Shown here: positions 28,674 through 37,219 of the stretch, piece after piece
How positions within the stretch are numbered: position 1 is the stretch's first letter
Layout: every line of letters begins with the position of its first letter
Assembly: GCA_016699715.1 (NCBI GenBank)
Contig: CP065007.1
Span: 3,173,001-3,237,000, forward strand
From: Candidatus Competibacteraceae bacterium
GTDB lineage: Bacteria; Pseudomonadota; Gammaproteobacteria; Competibacterales; Competibacteraceae
Direction of reading: 5' to 3'
DNA length: 64,000 nt
Notes under the pieces: generated by a model
Databases searched by the model: none
What the model saw: the letters and a program-made list of their open reading frames with translations, nothing else
Told to the model about the DNA's origin: nothing
Made by a program: the position numbers and the translations under genes

Positions 28674-28806
28674 GCTGGGCAGTGCGGGCGACCCCGCGCT
28701 TGCCGCCCACGAGCCGGGGAGAATGCAGCGCGGCTGGATTGCAACTTGGCGGAGAGGGAGGGATTCGAACCCTCGGACCCTCGCGGGTCAACGGTTTTCA
28801 AGACCG
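28674..28806. repeat. attL: left 133-bp direct repeat
   Basis: Identical to 48922-49054. It contains 60 bp of the tRNA-Ser 3' part and 73 bp of tRNA downstream sequence. Identity stops inside the anticodon stem, the usual crossover region for tRNA-targeting tyrosine integrases. The integrase gene starts 120 bp to its right. Confidence 0.95.
28747..28806 (-). pseudogene. Truncated 3' fragment of tRNA-Ser
   Basis: Minus-strand copy of the tRNA-Ser 3' portion including CCA, variable arm and T arm, cut in the anticodon stem. The 5' half is missing, so it is not a functional tRNA; it is the part displaced by integration. Confidence 0.92.
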
Positions 28807-28882
28807 TTGTCGATGTCGGATTCTCTTCCTGTCGCTTCAATGGGTTAGCCTTACAGCGTTCCGCTACTCATCGCCCCACGGT

Positions 28883-28896
28883 GCAATTTTGGCACA
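28883..28896 (+). promoter_or_regulatory. Candidate integrase arm-type site (left)
   Basis: GCAATTTTGGCACA, matching GCAATTTGGCACA at 48782 and GCAAATTTGGCACA at 48884. The three copies lie just inside the two ends of the element, as expected for arm-type integrase binding sites. Confidence 0.55.
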
Positions 28897-28926
28897 CCAC
28901 GCTCTCTTTTTCACTAGGGAGAGGGC

Positions 28927-29910
28927 ATGGCTACGATCACCAAACGGGCCGCCGGGCAGTGGCGCGCGCAGGTTCGGCGCAAGGGGTTTCCCCTACAAAG
29001 CCGGACGGCTTCAACCCGCGCGGAAGCTGAGGCATGGGCGCGCGCCGTGGAAAGCGCCATGGATCGTGGGATCTTCGTGGACCATGCCGAGGCCGAACGC
29101 ACCACCTTGGGTGAAGCTCTGGAGCGCTACCGTCGGGAGATCACCCCCGCGAAAAAGGGCGCGCGGCGTGAGGCCGAGCGCATCGGCCGGCTGTTGAAGC
29201 ACCCCCTGGCCCGCCGGGTCCTCGCCTCCCTGCGCGGGGCGGATCTTGCGGCCTACCGTGACGAACAACTGGGGCGCCGGCTGTCGCCCCTCACCGTCAA
29301 CAACGATCTGATCGTGCTGAGCCACCTCTTCACCATCGCCCGCAAGGAGTGGCGGATGGAGAGTCTCGCCAACCCCGTCGCCCTGATCCGTCGCCCCAAG
29401 CTGCCCCGCCCGAGGGATCGGCGTCTGCTCCCCGGTGAAGAGGAGCGACTTCTCGCCACCGCATCGCCCCACCTGCGCCGCGCCATCATACTGGCGGTGG
29501 AGACCGCGATGCGCGCCGGAGAACTCGTCAGCCTGACCGCCACCGATATTGATCCGCAGGCCCGGGTGGCGCGGCTTGCCGACACGAAGAATGGCGAGAG
29601 CCGGTGGGTCCCGCTGTCACCTCGCGCGTTGGAAGCGTTGGGGGTCACGGAAGGGCGGGTCGTGGGGCTGACCGCCAGCGGGCTCTCCCACGCCTTTCAC
29701 TCGTTGTGCCTGAAGGAGGGCATCGAGGGCCTGCGCTTCCACGATCTGCGTCGCGAAGCGGTCTCGCGGCTGTTCGAGCGTGGGCTGAATGTCGCCGAGG
29801 TCGCCGCCATCTCCGGCCACAAGACCTGGGCCGTCTTGAAGCGCTACACCCAGCTCGACGCACGGTTGTTGGCGGAGAAGTTGGGAGTACCCCCCGAAGT
29901 GACCCTCTAA
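28927..29910 (+). CDS. int: Phage tyrosine recombinase / integrase
   Basis: 327 residues. Short N-terminal arm-binding region (ITKRAAGQWRAQVRRKG), core-binding SAM-like domain (about 60-150), then the catalytic domain with Arg196, His272 and Arg275 (HDLRR), His298 (SGHKTW) and nucleophile Tyr307, so all conserved catalytic residues examined are intact. Catalyses integration and excision at tRNA-Ser. RBS GGGAGAGGG precedes the ATG. It adjoins attL and is transcribed inward, opposite to the phage structural genes. No excisionase is recognised. Confidence 0.95.
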   Translation: MATITKRAAGQWRAQVRRKGFPLQSRTASTRAEAEAWARAVESAMDRGIFVDHAEAERTTLGEALERYRREITPAKKGARREAERIGRLLKHPLARRVLASLRGADLAAYRDEQLGRRLSPLTVNNDLIVLSHLFTIARKEWRMESLANPVALIRRPKLPRPRDRRLLPGEEERLLATASPHLRRAIILAVETAMRAGELVSLTATDIDPQARVARLADTKNGESRWVPLSPRALEALGVTEGRVVGLTASGLSHAFHSLCLKEGIEGLRFHDLRREAVSRLFERGLNVAEVAAISGHKTWAVLKRYTQLDARLLAEKLGVPPEVTL

Positions 29911-30081
29911 ACTGACATCCTGTCACTACAAGCCCTTGTTTCCTCCTCGGAAACGTGTACTTGATTTAACACGCCTGTTTGGTGATAAAATTAAAAATAT
30001 TATGATTTATGGATAAATAACAAAACTTAAATAGATAATAATTCCTGATTATAGCTATGTATTAATAGAGAGGTATGCGTC
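29911..30081. other. AT-rich intergenic region
   Basis: Base composition changes abruptly after the integrase stop, with AT-rich DNA continuing through 31600. It probably contains the promoter of the cargo gene starting at 30082; no clear -35/-10 pair was identified. Confidence 0.35.
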
Positions 30082-30327
30082 ATGTCAGCTAAATCAAGAG
30101 ATCTTTGCGCATGGACAAAATCTGAAGATGCCATATTAAAGATGCAGTATAATGAAGAATGCGATATTGATGAATTGTCTAATAGGCATCTGAGAGGCCG
30201 TGAACAGATCACATTAAGACTCCTACAGCTTGGAGTTGAAAAGATTTACAGCGTTAAATCAAAAAAAAAATTCTTTCGCCTGATGGTGAGCAATTCCCAA
30301 TTTATCTTGAAATTTTTTGGTTCATAG
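30082..30327 (+). CDS. HTH-like N-terminal part of a frameshifted cargo gene
   Basis: 81 residues as written. Residues 11-53 (WTKSEDAILKMQ to LRLLQLGVEK) look like the SANT/Myb-like helix-turn-helix found at the N-terminus of many bacterial proteins. After the A10 tract the frame runs on for about 20 atypical residues and stops. In the -1 frame the sequence instead continues as KILSPDGEQFPIYLE and stays open into the repeat protein ending at 31601. The two are therefore best read as one gene of about 506 codons that needs a -1 shift, or one more A, to be expressed whole. Confidence 0.6.
   Translation: MSAKSRDLCAWTKSEDAILKMQYNEECDIDELSNRHLRGREQITLRLLQLGVEKIYSVKSKKKFFRLMVSNSQFILKFFGS
30261..30270 (+). 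other. A10 slippage tract joining two reading frames
   Basis: Ten consecutive A residues containing the slippery pattern A AAA AAA. A -1 shift here moves from the frame of the 30082 ORF to the frame open from 30258 to 31601. May act as ribosomal or polymerase slippage, phase variation, or be a sequencing error. Confidence 0.6.
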
Positions 30328-30365
30328 ACAGGGAAAAAACAATCATACCTGATAAGGATTTCTTT

Positions 30366-31601
30366 TTGGAGCCAACTACAGATTATTATACAGAAGAAGA
30401 GGTAGTAGGGCTAGCTTCCCATACTAAAGAGTTGATAGATTATATTAACATATATTTTACTTCTACTGAGGCTGCGCAATTAGAAAAATATTTGGAAAGA
30501 GATGGCCATTATGAAATAATTATCAATAATGCATTAGAATTACCGATCGACCTGTGTAAGTCATATAAAGATAAACTTATTAGAGATGAAGATAATAGAT
30601 ATTTTGAATTTCGTGATTATTACCACGATTTAATTGTTGAAACTCATCAGGGTCATCCTGATATGACAGTATGTGCTTTACCGTGCATGTTTAGATTAAG
30701 CAATGTCCCAAATACGACAATGCGTGTGTTTGGTATTTGTTTCCTGCGAAGAAAAGATATTGCAACGGTTTCAGAGAGCTTTTATTGGGAGTGGTTGGAC
30801 TCAGAAAACTGGAGTATTATTTCCGATCCCCAAGTATTGACAGAGGATCTATATCGTAGGTTTCCGTACTTCTCTTTGGGATACGCTTTTCCTGAGGAAT
30901 ATATTTTATCAGATGGTTTTATTAGGGAGTTTTCTGATAAATTTTGTTGGGAGACCCTTTCTAGAAATACCTTATCAGAAAGCATAATTAGAGAGTTTTC
31001 AGATAAGGTTAATTGGGGATTAATTTCTACGCACCAAACCTTATCGGAGGGTTTTATTAGAGAATTTTCAGCCCATGTCGATTGGGGGGCTATATCTAGA
31101 TACCAAACCTTATCGGAAGGTTTTATTAGAGAATTTTCAACCCATGTCGATTGGGGGGCTATATCTAGATACCAAACCTTATCGGAAGGTTTTATTAGAG
31201 AATTTTCAGATAAGGTTAATTGGAATGCATTAGTAAAATATCAGTTATTGCCAGAAAATTTTATTAGAGAGTTTTTGGATCATATAGATTGTTACTCTCT
31301 TCGTGGTCCTGTTAGTGTTGTCGAAGAATTTATTGCATCATTGGATACTGAAGGACTCAAAAAAGTGGACTGGCCGGAAATAAATCAACTAAAATTATCG
31401 GATAGTTTCCGCGCGAAGTATGATGGCTGGTTAAGGATTGGATCTCTTTCTGATTATGATTATAGTCCTTACTATGATAGTGATTACTCCTTCGACAATC
31501 CCTATCAGGAATGGGAGCAGGAATTATTAGATGATATTGAGGCGTATAGAGAAGATTCGGCAAGATCCGAAGAGGATGGTTGGTACTACTCTGAAGATTA
31601 G
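30366..31601 (+). CDS. AT-rich cargo protein with 23-residue repeats
   Basis: 411 residues from a possible TTG at 30366, but the frame is open from 30258 and there is no convincing RBS, so it is probably the C-terminal part of the gene starting at 30082. From about residue 180 it contains five to six tandem 23-residue units of the form LSEGFIREFSDKVNWxxISRYQT. Similar short units occur in some giant-virus and phage proteins. The last 60 residues are very acidic and Tyr-rich (DYDYSPYYDSDYS). Base composition is far more AT-rich than the host and phage genes, indicating separate acquisition. Function unknown; the position between integrase and late genes is typical of accessory or defence cargo. 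Confidence 0.65.
   Translation: MEPTTDYYTEEEVVGLASHTKELIDYINIYFTSTEAAQLEKYLERDGHYEIIINNALELPIDLCKSYKDKLIRDEDNRYFEFRDYYHDLIVETHQGHPDMTVCALPCMFRLSNVPNTTMRVFGICFLRRKDIATVSESFYWEWLDSENWSIISDPQVLTEDLYRRFPYFSLGYAFPEEYILSDGFIREFSDKFCWETLSRNTLSESIIREFSDKVNWGLISTHQTLSEGFIREFSAHVDWGAISRYQTLSEGFIREFSTHVDWGAISRYQTLSEGFIREFSDKVNWNALVKYQLLPENFIREFLDHIDCYSLRGPVSVVEEFIASLDTEGLKKVDWPEINQLKLSDSFRAKYDGWLRIGSLSDYDYSPYYDSDYSFDNPYQEWEQELLDDIEAYREDSARSEEDGWYYSED
30906..31247 (+). repeat. Tandem 69-bp repeats encoding 23-residue units
   Basis: Units begin at 30906 (66 bp), 30972, 31041, 31110 and 31179. The copies at 31041 and 31110 are almost identical, differing at only a few bases, which shows recent duplication; the outer copies are diverged. 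Confidence 0.9.
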
Positions 31602-31627
31602 CCAAAGAGGTTAATTTTCAGGCAACA

Positions 31628-33097
31628 CTACCGCCCCACCGCCTCCAACAACCCGCCGATCTCGTCCTTCAACCCCTCGCCCTCGGCGATGGCGCCCAGG
31701 CGGGTGAGGTGGCGGGCCAGGGCTCCGTCGGACGCCGGTACTTTCGTGAGCCAGCGCACGAATCTCGGTGAGGTCATCAACTTCGCCGCCGCCGCCGGGG
31801 CCAGCGCCGCCGTGGCGGCCCCTACCGGGCCACCCGCGACGTAACCGCCACCGACCCCCAGCACTTGCAGCAGCGAGCCCAGGGGTGTGGTTCTGGGGGC
31901 TTTGGCGCGGGCTTGCATCGCGGCGGTGCGTTGAACCAGCGGCACCAGGGCGTTCAATTCTCCCCGCAGCCCACCGTAACTGACGTCCCCGAGCAGGTGC
32001 TTGTCACGCGGATCGAGGCGTTCCCAACTTTTCAGGAATCGCCCGGCGTTGAAGGCCTCCTGGCCGCCCCCCAGTTCTACGAGGTGGCTACGAGCCAGGT
32101 TCTGCCGAACCTCCAGCGGCGCGTCTTGCGCCAGGTGGAGTTTCGCCATCAGGGAGTCCGCTCCCCCGGCGCGAAGATGATCCGCCATCCCACCCTGCCC
32201 GAACTGGTGTTCGAGGTCGGCGGCGTCGGGGATTCGATCGATCAGGCGCTCCTCCCGGCCCAGGTCGTCGGCCACCCGCAGCAGATCATCCTGAGTACCG
32301 GGGACGAAGGGTGCCTTCGGCCGGACGGCTTGCAGCAGGGCTTTATCCTGCGCCGCCGCCGTGGCTTCCAGCGTCCCGCGTCCCAGCAGACTGCCCCCCG
32401 CCGACCGCTCCGCCGCCGCTCCGACCCGCGACCCGAGCATCCCGCCGGTGAAAGGCAGGCGGATGGCATCCGCCACCTCCTGGTCGGCCAGAGCCGCCAC
32501 GGACGGCCGTAGGCGGCTGCTGACAGCCCGCACGCCCGCACCCACGACCTGACCCGCCCCTTCGCCCAACGCCCCCACGGCACCCGTGTAGGCGGCATCC
32601 TGGGCGTGTTCACCCAGGGAGCGGGTATCGGTCGCCCCGGTGAAGGTTCGCAGCGCCCCTTGGACGGCCTCCCGCCCGGCCACCGCGCCCAGGCCGCTGC
32701 CCACCACGGCACCGGGTACGTTGCCCACGCCGAACCCGCCGATAGCGCCCAGGGTCGAGCCGAGCAGCTCACCGCCCATGGGCGCCAAGTCGATGAGATC
32801 CCGAGCGGATAGGCCCTGCTCATCGACCAGCGTCGGGCGCCCGGTCTTCGGGTTGATGAACGCGGGGCCATCCGGTGTCTGTGCCGCCTCGAACCCCTTG
32901 GACCGTAGGAAGTTGGTCTGATCGGCGGGCTTCTCCAAGCCGGCCAGTCCGGCCCGGGTGGCGGCGTCCGCGCCGGTCGTCGTGTCGAGGTTGTGGGTGA
33001 ACCGCACCTGCTCGGCGATTTTGCCCAGCGCGGCGGGGTCCTTCAGCAGGGTGTCGGGGACTTCGACCCGGATACCGGAGAAATCGACGATGGGCAT
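31628..33097 (-). CDS. Phage virion protein, putative ejection/DNA-transfer type
   Basis: 489 residues. N-terminal segment IVDFSGIRVEVPDTLLKDPAALG, then a long Gly/Ala-rich amphipathic region (GGELLGSTLGAIGGFG) of the kind seen in internal ejection proteins, a helical middle and a second Gly/Ala-rich stretch near 400. No enzymatic motif seen. Last gene of the minus-strand late operon, one base after the 435-residue gene. The assignment rests on composition and gene order. Confidence 0.55.
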   Translation of the reverse strand: MPIVDFSGIRVEVPDTLLKDPAALGKIAEQVRFTHNLDTTTGADAATRAGLAGLEKPADQTNFLRSKGFEAAQTPDGPAFINPKTGRPTLVDEQGLSARDLIDLAPMGGELLGSTLGAIGGFGVGNVPGAVVGSGLGAVAGREAVQGALRTFTGATDTRSLGEHAQDAAYTGAVGALGEGAGQVVGAGVRAVSSRLRPSVAALADQEVADAIRLPFTGGMLGSRVGAAAERSAGGSLLGRGTLEATAAAQDKALLQAVRPKAPFVPGTQDDLLRVADDLGREERLIDRIPDAADLEHQFGQGGMADHLRAGGADSLMAKLHLAQDAPLEVRQNLARSHLVELGGGQEAFNAGRFLKSWERLDPRDKHLLGDVSYGGLRGELNALVPLVQRTAAMQARAKAPRTTPLGSLLQVLGVGGGYVAGGPVGAATAALAPAAAAKLMTSPRFVRWLTKVPASDGALARHLTRLGAIAEGEGLKDEIGGLLEAVGR

Positions 33098-33098
33098 G

Positions 33099-34406
33099 TC
33101 AATTCACCGGCACGAGCTGGCCGTTCTCCCAGCGGTACTGGGAGGCCGTGCCGGGCTGTTGTTGGTCTTTATAGGTCAGATATTTTTGGTAATCGGACGG
33201 GTCCAGAATATCCTGAAGGTTCACGCCGCGCCGCGCCGCCTCCGTCGCCAGGGAGTCGATCTTCCGCATCGCCCCCTCCTCGTAATTCCGAACCTGAGCC
33301 CGGTTAGCCGCGAGCAGGTCCTGGGTGACGCCTGGCGTAAACGCCGAACGACCCAGGATTTTCTCATTGAACCAACCGGCGGCCTTCTGGAACACGTTAC
33401 CCGAGCCACTCTTGACGGCCTCGACTTCGCCGGGCATCGCCACGGAGGTGGGGTCGCGCAGTTTAGCGGTGGTGACCGCCAGGGCACTGCCCGACGCGGC
33501 GGTGTTTTGCCCCGCCAGATCCTCGGCGGTCTTCAGCATCGGTTGCGAGAGGCTATAATTCTTGAACTCCGGGCTGCCGTAGAGCCCCTGTCGCAGGTCC
33601 TCCAGGCTCTTGACCTGGCCTTGCACCTGCCGCTGACCCAATTGCTGCCGTTGCAGGTCGAGGGTCTGTTGCTGGTAGGGGGTCAACCGGTCCCGTTGAA
33701 AGAGGTCATTGAGGCTCTTGGCCTGGGCGGTTTGCGCGGTCACCTGGGTGTCGTAAACCTTCGTGGCCGCCGCATCTCGCGCCACGCCGGGTGCGAGTAG
33801 CCCCAAGGCCCCGTCGATCAGCGCCTTGCGCGAGCCACCGCGAGCCGAAGCCGCTTCCTTGAGCATCGTATCGAACTCGGCCTTGCGACCCCGAGTGTCC
33901 TGGAACGAATCGCCCGGTCGAGACAACGGATCGAACGTGGGGGCTTGGGGGGCGAGCGCGTTCAGCGTGTTGGGCTGACCACGGCCTTCCAGGGCATCGA
34001 GGGTCCGCCGGTCGATCCCAAGTCGAGTCGCCCGCGTGTCACGCTCCGCGTCCGCGCCTTTATTGAGTTGGGCGACGTTGAAAGCCGCCGCCTGACCCTG
34101 GACCGTGCGATCCTGGAAGGATTTAAGGGCTTCGGCGTCGGTGGTCGCTCCCACGTAACCGCCCCGCGCAGTGGCGAAATCAGGGACTGAGCGGTTGGTG
34201 AATGTCGGGACCGTGGAACCCACGTCCGACGGGGTCGGGGTCGGGGCCAGCGCGTTCAGCGATGCCGGTTGCGCGGGCGTGGGATTCCCCAAGGACGGCA
34301 CGGCGCCCGGCAGTGGCTCACCCACGGGTACACGAGAGGGAAGTCTCCGAATGGGCCGCCCGTCGGGGCCATACTCGAATTCAGGTTCGTAAGGATTTAT
34401 GGCCAT
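33099..34406 (-). CDS. Phage structural protein of unknown role
   Basis: 435 residues, hydrophilic, with a Pro-rich N-terminus (NPYEPEFEYGPDGRP) and long Gln/Leu/Arg coiled-coil segments (YQQQTLDLQRQQLGQ). Lies between the adaptor and the ejection-type protein, so a tail or internal virion role is likely. No domain recognised. Confidence 0.5.
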   Translation of the reverse strand: MAINPYEPEFEYGPDGRPIRRLPSRVPVGEPLPGAVPSLGNPTPAQPASLNALAPTPTPSDVGSTVPTFTNRSVPDFATARGGYVGATTDAEALKSFQDRTVQGQAAAFNVAQLNKGADAERDTRATRLGIDRRTLDALEGRGQPNTLNALAPQAPTFDPLSRPGDSFQDTRGRKAEFDTMLKEAASARGGSRKALIDGALGLLAPGVARDAAATKVYDTQVTAQTAQAKSLNDLFQRDRLTPYQQQTLDLQRQQLGQRQVQGQVKSLEDLRQGLYGSPEFKNYSLSQPMLKTAEDLAGQNTAASGSALAVTTAKLRDPTSVAMPGEVEAVKSGSGNVFQKAAGWFNEKILGRSAFTPGVTQDLLAANRAQVRNYEEGAMRKIDSLATEAARRGVNLQDILDPSDYQKYLTYKDQQQPGTASQYRWENGQLVPVN

Positions 34407-34415
34407 GAGGGGTTC

Positions 34416-35189
34416 CTACAAGAATTGCGGGGTGGCGCGAGGGCGGGTATTGGCCTTCCGCCGTCGCCACTCCCAATCGACGGCCGATTGCGGTGGCCCG
34501 ACCGTCCGGTCGAACAACGCCAGGGCTTGGGCCGCGAGATCGGGGTTGAAGGTGTCGAAATCACGCTTCAGAAAAGCCAGATGCGCGGCGTACTCGACCA
34601 GGACCCGGTGGAATTGAGGGGCGATCTCGGGCTCATCGAACTTCCTGCCACTCCATTCGGGGACGTACCACGCATCGGGCAGGCGTTCGACGGTCAGCAC
34701 GAGGGTTTCGGCGGCTTCGGGTGTCCCGAGAATGCGGATGGAGCGCTCGGCGACGATGGCCCCGAAGGGCGGGCTATAGTCACTGAGAACTGGAGCGTCT
34801 TCCTGATAGACGCTGACCGGCGGGTAGGCCACCGCCGGGTCCAAATGGCGCTTGTCGATCTTCCGAACCGGTTGCCCGGTCGCCTGTCGATGGATCGCCT
34901 GAATGGACAGGATGGTGCCGTTGGCCCCGAACCGCCCACCCGACTCCTGGATGGCGTAATCGGTGGTGCCGGCGGTAAGGGCCAGTTGCATGGCGCCACG
35001 GAGCGGCCGGCGGCGGCAGAATTCGTTCTGAGCCTCGTTAATCAGGTCGACCAGATCCGCGTTCGACCAGAGGCAGTCGCCGTCGTCGTATTCCCAATAA
35101 TAGGTGTACCCCGGGGGTGCGGGGCCGGTATCTCCACCAAAATCATCGAGTCGGCGGCGCAGGGTGACCACGAGATCGAGCAGCGTCAT
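34416..35189 (-). CDS. Phage head-to-tail adaptor protein
   Basis: 257 residues. The N-terminal LLDLVVTLRRRLDD, the SNADLVDLINEAQNEFCRR segment and C-terminal QFHRVLVEYAAHLAFLKRD follow the pattern of gp4-like adaptor proteins of podoviruses, which attach beneath the portal. Position downstream of capsid genes agrees. Its start overlaps the stop of the 82-residue gene (ATGA). Confidence 0.7.
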   Translation of the reverse strand: MTLLDLVVTLRRRLDDFGGDTGPAPPGYTYYWEYDDGDCLWSNADLVDLINEAQNEFCRRRPLRGAMQLALTAGTTDYAIQESGGRFGANGTILSIQAIHRQATGQPVRKIDKRHLDPAVAYPPVSVYQEDAPVLSDYSPPFGAIVAERSIRILGTPEAAETLVLTVERLPDAWYVPEWSGRKFDEPEIAPQFHRVLVEYAAHLAFLKRDFDTFNPDLAAQALALFDRTVGPPQSAVDWEWRRRKANTRPRATPQFL

Positions 35190-35434
35190 GGGGCTCCCCG
35201 CTCCAACTCAAGGATCGCTATGGCCCGAATCAACGCGGGAGCCACCATCAACGGTCGCACCTCCATGCCCAAACGGCGGGCATAACGCTCAAGCGCGGCG
35301 CGGTCCTTGTAGATCAACCCTTTCTCCTGAGCGTAGGCTCGGCACTGGCGGTGCGTCCACAACTCAGGGCACTCGGCCGGAGTGGGCTCGGGGGGCTTGG
35401 AAAGGTGTTCGACGCGCTTCAATGGTCTGGGCAT
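35186..35434 (-). CDS. Small phage protein, unrecognised
   Basis: 82 residues, basic, with ELWTHRQCRAYAQEKG and RDRAALERYARRLGMEVRP-like helical text. Translationally coupled to the adaptor gene by overlap. No domain recognised; possibly a small virion or assembly protein. Confidence 0.5.
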   Translation of the reverse strand: MPRPLKRVEHLSKPPEPTPAECPELWTHRQCRAYAQEKGLIYKDRAALERYARRLGMEVRPLMVAPALIRAIAILELERGAP

Positions 35435-35518
35435 GAGGGCTCCTGGGAGGCCCCGGGCGGGGGGCGGTCGAGTTCGTAAAAACGATCTCTTTCATCATCA
35501 GAATCAGTAGGTTGCGGC

Positions 35519-35575
35519 TGGGTCAGATTCGACGGGTTCCCTATATATTTAGGACCACTTTTTATATCTGACCCA
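35519..35575. repeat. 10-bp perfect inverted repeat with AT-rich spacer
   Basis: TGGGTCAGAT (35519-35528) and ATCTGACCCA (35566-35575) flank 37 bp including CTATATATTTAG. The TCTGACCC ends resemble palindromic elements associated with REP/RAYT or MITE-type repeats; alternatively it is a terminator-like structure after the decoration gene. Confidence 0.55.
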
Positions 35576-35593
35576 CCCACACCGGGCCGGGGG

Positions 35594-36025
35594 TTACTTG
35601 GCCATGTAGCGGATCAATACGCCCAGCTTGCCGGTCGTGGCCGAGGTGGCGGGCGCCGCCTTGACCAGGGCCTGCACCACGCGGTCAGCGCTGGTGGCGA
35701 CATCGCGGAAGGCGGTCTTGACCGACGGATGCACCGCGCCGCCGGCCTGCGCGACCGTGCTGGCCGCGAAGAAGGCGTCGGTGTCGCCGCCCTTGATCCC
35801 CACGTCCAAAGTGACGGCCGGGGAACCATCGGAGTCGAGGTCATCGGCGAACAGCACGATGTCCGTTACGGCGTGACCGGCGGGGATGGTGACCAGGTCG
35901 ATGGTGTCGTTGATCACCAGCGCGGCCGACAGCGAGAACTCAGCGCGAACGGCGGTCTCCTCGCCCACGCGATGCGGGACCGGGACGGGGGTGAACGCGT
36001 CAATTACGGTATATGCGGTAGCCAT
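35594..36025 (-). CDS. Phage capsid decoration-like protein
   Basis: 143 residues, beta-rich, with IDLVTIPAGHAVTDIVLFADDLD and VTLDVGIKGGDTD. Found directly downstream of the major capsid gene (11 bp), the usual place for a head decoration or minor head protein. No residue motif proves this. Confidence 0.6.
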   Translation of the reverse strand: MATAYTVIDAFTPVPVPHRVGEETAVRAEFSLSAALVINDTIDLVTIPAGHAVTDIVLFADDLDSDGSPAVTLDVGIKGGDTDAFFAASTVAQAGGAVHPSVKTAFRDVATSADRVVQALVKAAPATSATTGKLGVLIRYMAK

Positions 36026-36036
36026 GACAGGTCTCC

Positions 36037-37125
36037 TTAGGCAGCCGGGCTATAGGTATCAACACCAATCACGCCCAGCGCCTTGGAGTTGTAATCGTTG
36101 CGGCGGATGCCGTAGATCGCGCCGGAGGTGACGATCAACTGGTTGCCCCGGTCGTCCAGGTGCTCACTCCAGGACCAGCGCTGCTTGCGATCCCCACTCC
36201 CGAACGCCGCCACCGCTGCCTGGGAGCCCAGAAACAGGGCACGGGCCGCCGTGACGGTGGCCGGATTGCCATAGTCACTGAAGCGCACGACGCGGGGGTG
36301 CGCGTGTAGAACCACGCCCGCGTACATGCCCAGCGCGCCCTTCATCAAGGGATTGCCCTGGCCATCGGCTCCGGCGGCGGCTTTCTGAATAGCGAGGAAA
36401 CTCGCTTCACCGGTAGCGGTTCGCAGGCTCCATTCCTGATACGGCCCCATCACCATGACGAAGGCTTCGACGCCATCCACCTTGGCGGGTTGGATCGGCA
36501 GGTCTTCCATGGACTTCGCCTTCGCCACGATCTTGTCGACCAAGCTCAGGGTGATCCCGTCGCTGGAATCCAGATCGGTCTTGACCGTCGCGTCGCCACC
36601 ATAGACGATGTGGTCGGAATCCAAAGCGGTCAGGGCGTTATTGGCCCGCCCGGTCCAGGTGGTAGGGAACGGGTAGTCGGTATTGACGCCGCGCGCGCCG
36701 GACAGGTAGCAGAAATACTGGGCGTCGAAGTTCTTGGCCCACCAATCCGCCTGCCGCTTCATGGCGACCGAGCGCAAGTCATGCAGTGTCCGCTTGCGCG
36801 TCATGGCGCCACCGGCGTTGATACCGATACGCTCCTGGTCGATGAAAACGCTGGAACTGTAGAACGTCAGCGGCGCTTCGGAACCTTCCAGAATGTCGTC
36901 GGACTGCGTACCCTCGACATCGATTTGGGCCGAAATGTCGTAGTTGATCCGGTCGCCGGCATCGGAATCCAGCTCGCTGTAAACCTGGATCGGAGTCATG
37001 GCGTCCGCGCCGACTCCGGAGAAGCGGCTGGTGAAATAGCTGGCCTTGGTGGCCTCGGTGGCCAGTACGGCGCTGTAACGCTGGACGGCCTTGGCGTCAT
37101 TGACGCCGATGACAGTGTTGCTCAA
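36037..37125 (-). CDS. Major capsid protein, N4-gp56 family
   Basis: 362 residues. The text SNTVIGVNDAKAVQRYSAVL, the GEAPLTF-like EGSEAPLTFYSSSVFIDQER and RTLHDLRSVAMKRQADWWAKNFD are characteristic of the N4-gp56 (DUF4043, HK97-fold) major capsid family. Forms the icosahedral head. Follows scaffold and portal in the order expected for podoviruses. Two copies of a small hairpin lie just upstream. Confidence 0.88.
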   Translation of the reverse strand: MSNTVIGVNDAKAVQRYSAVLATEATKASYFTSRFSGVGADAMTPIQVYSELDSDAGDRINYDISAQIDVEGTQSDDILEGSEAPLTFYSSSVFIDQERIGINAGGAMTRKRTLHDLRSVAMKRQADWWAKNFDAQYFCYLSGARGVNTDYPFPTTWTGRANNALTALDSDHIVYGGDATVKTDLDSSDGITLSLVDKIVAKAKSMEDLPIQPAKVDGVEAFVMVMGPYQEWSLRTATGEASFLAIQKAAAGADGQGNPLMKGALGMYAGVVLHAHPRVVRFSDYGNPATVTAARALFLGSQAAVAAFGSGDRKQRWSWSEHLDDRGNQLIVTSGAIYGIRRNDYNSKALGVIGVDTYSPAA

Positions 37126-37145
37126 TTGCGTGTCCTCAATTCGAA

Positions 37146-37210
37146 GGAAAAACGGGTCGTCTCCCGACGATCCAACTCAGATGGAAAACGGGTCGTCTCC
37201 CGACGATCCA
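37146..37210 (-). repeat. Duplicated hairpin upstream of the capsid gene
   Basis: Two near-identical copies (37146-37174 and 37183-37210). On the minus strand each folds as TCGTC-GGGA-GACGA followed by CCCGTTTT. They sit between scaffold and capsid, in the transcribed direction, and could act as an attenuator, RNA processing site or stability element. Confidence 0.7.
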
Positions 37211-37219
37211 GGGTAAAAA

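Noticed and set aside
28747..28806. Second functional tRNA-Ser
   Set aside because: The 5' half is missing; it is the displaced att fragment.
31357..31605. Minus-strand ORF antisense to the cargo gene
   Set aside because: No RBS; the opposite strand has coherent repeats and acidic protein.
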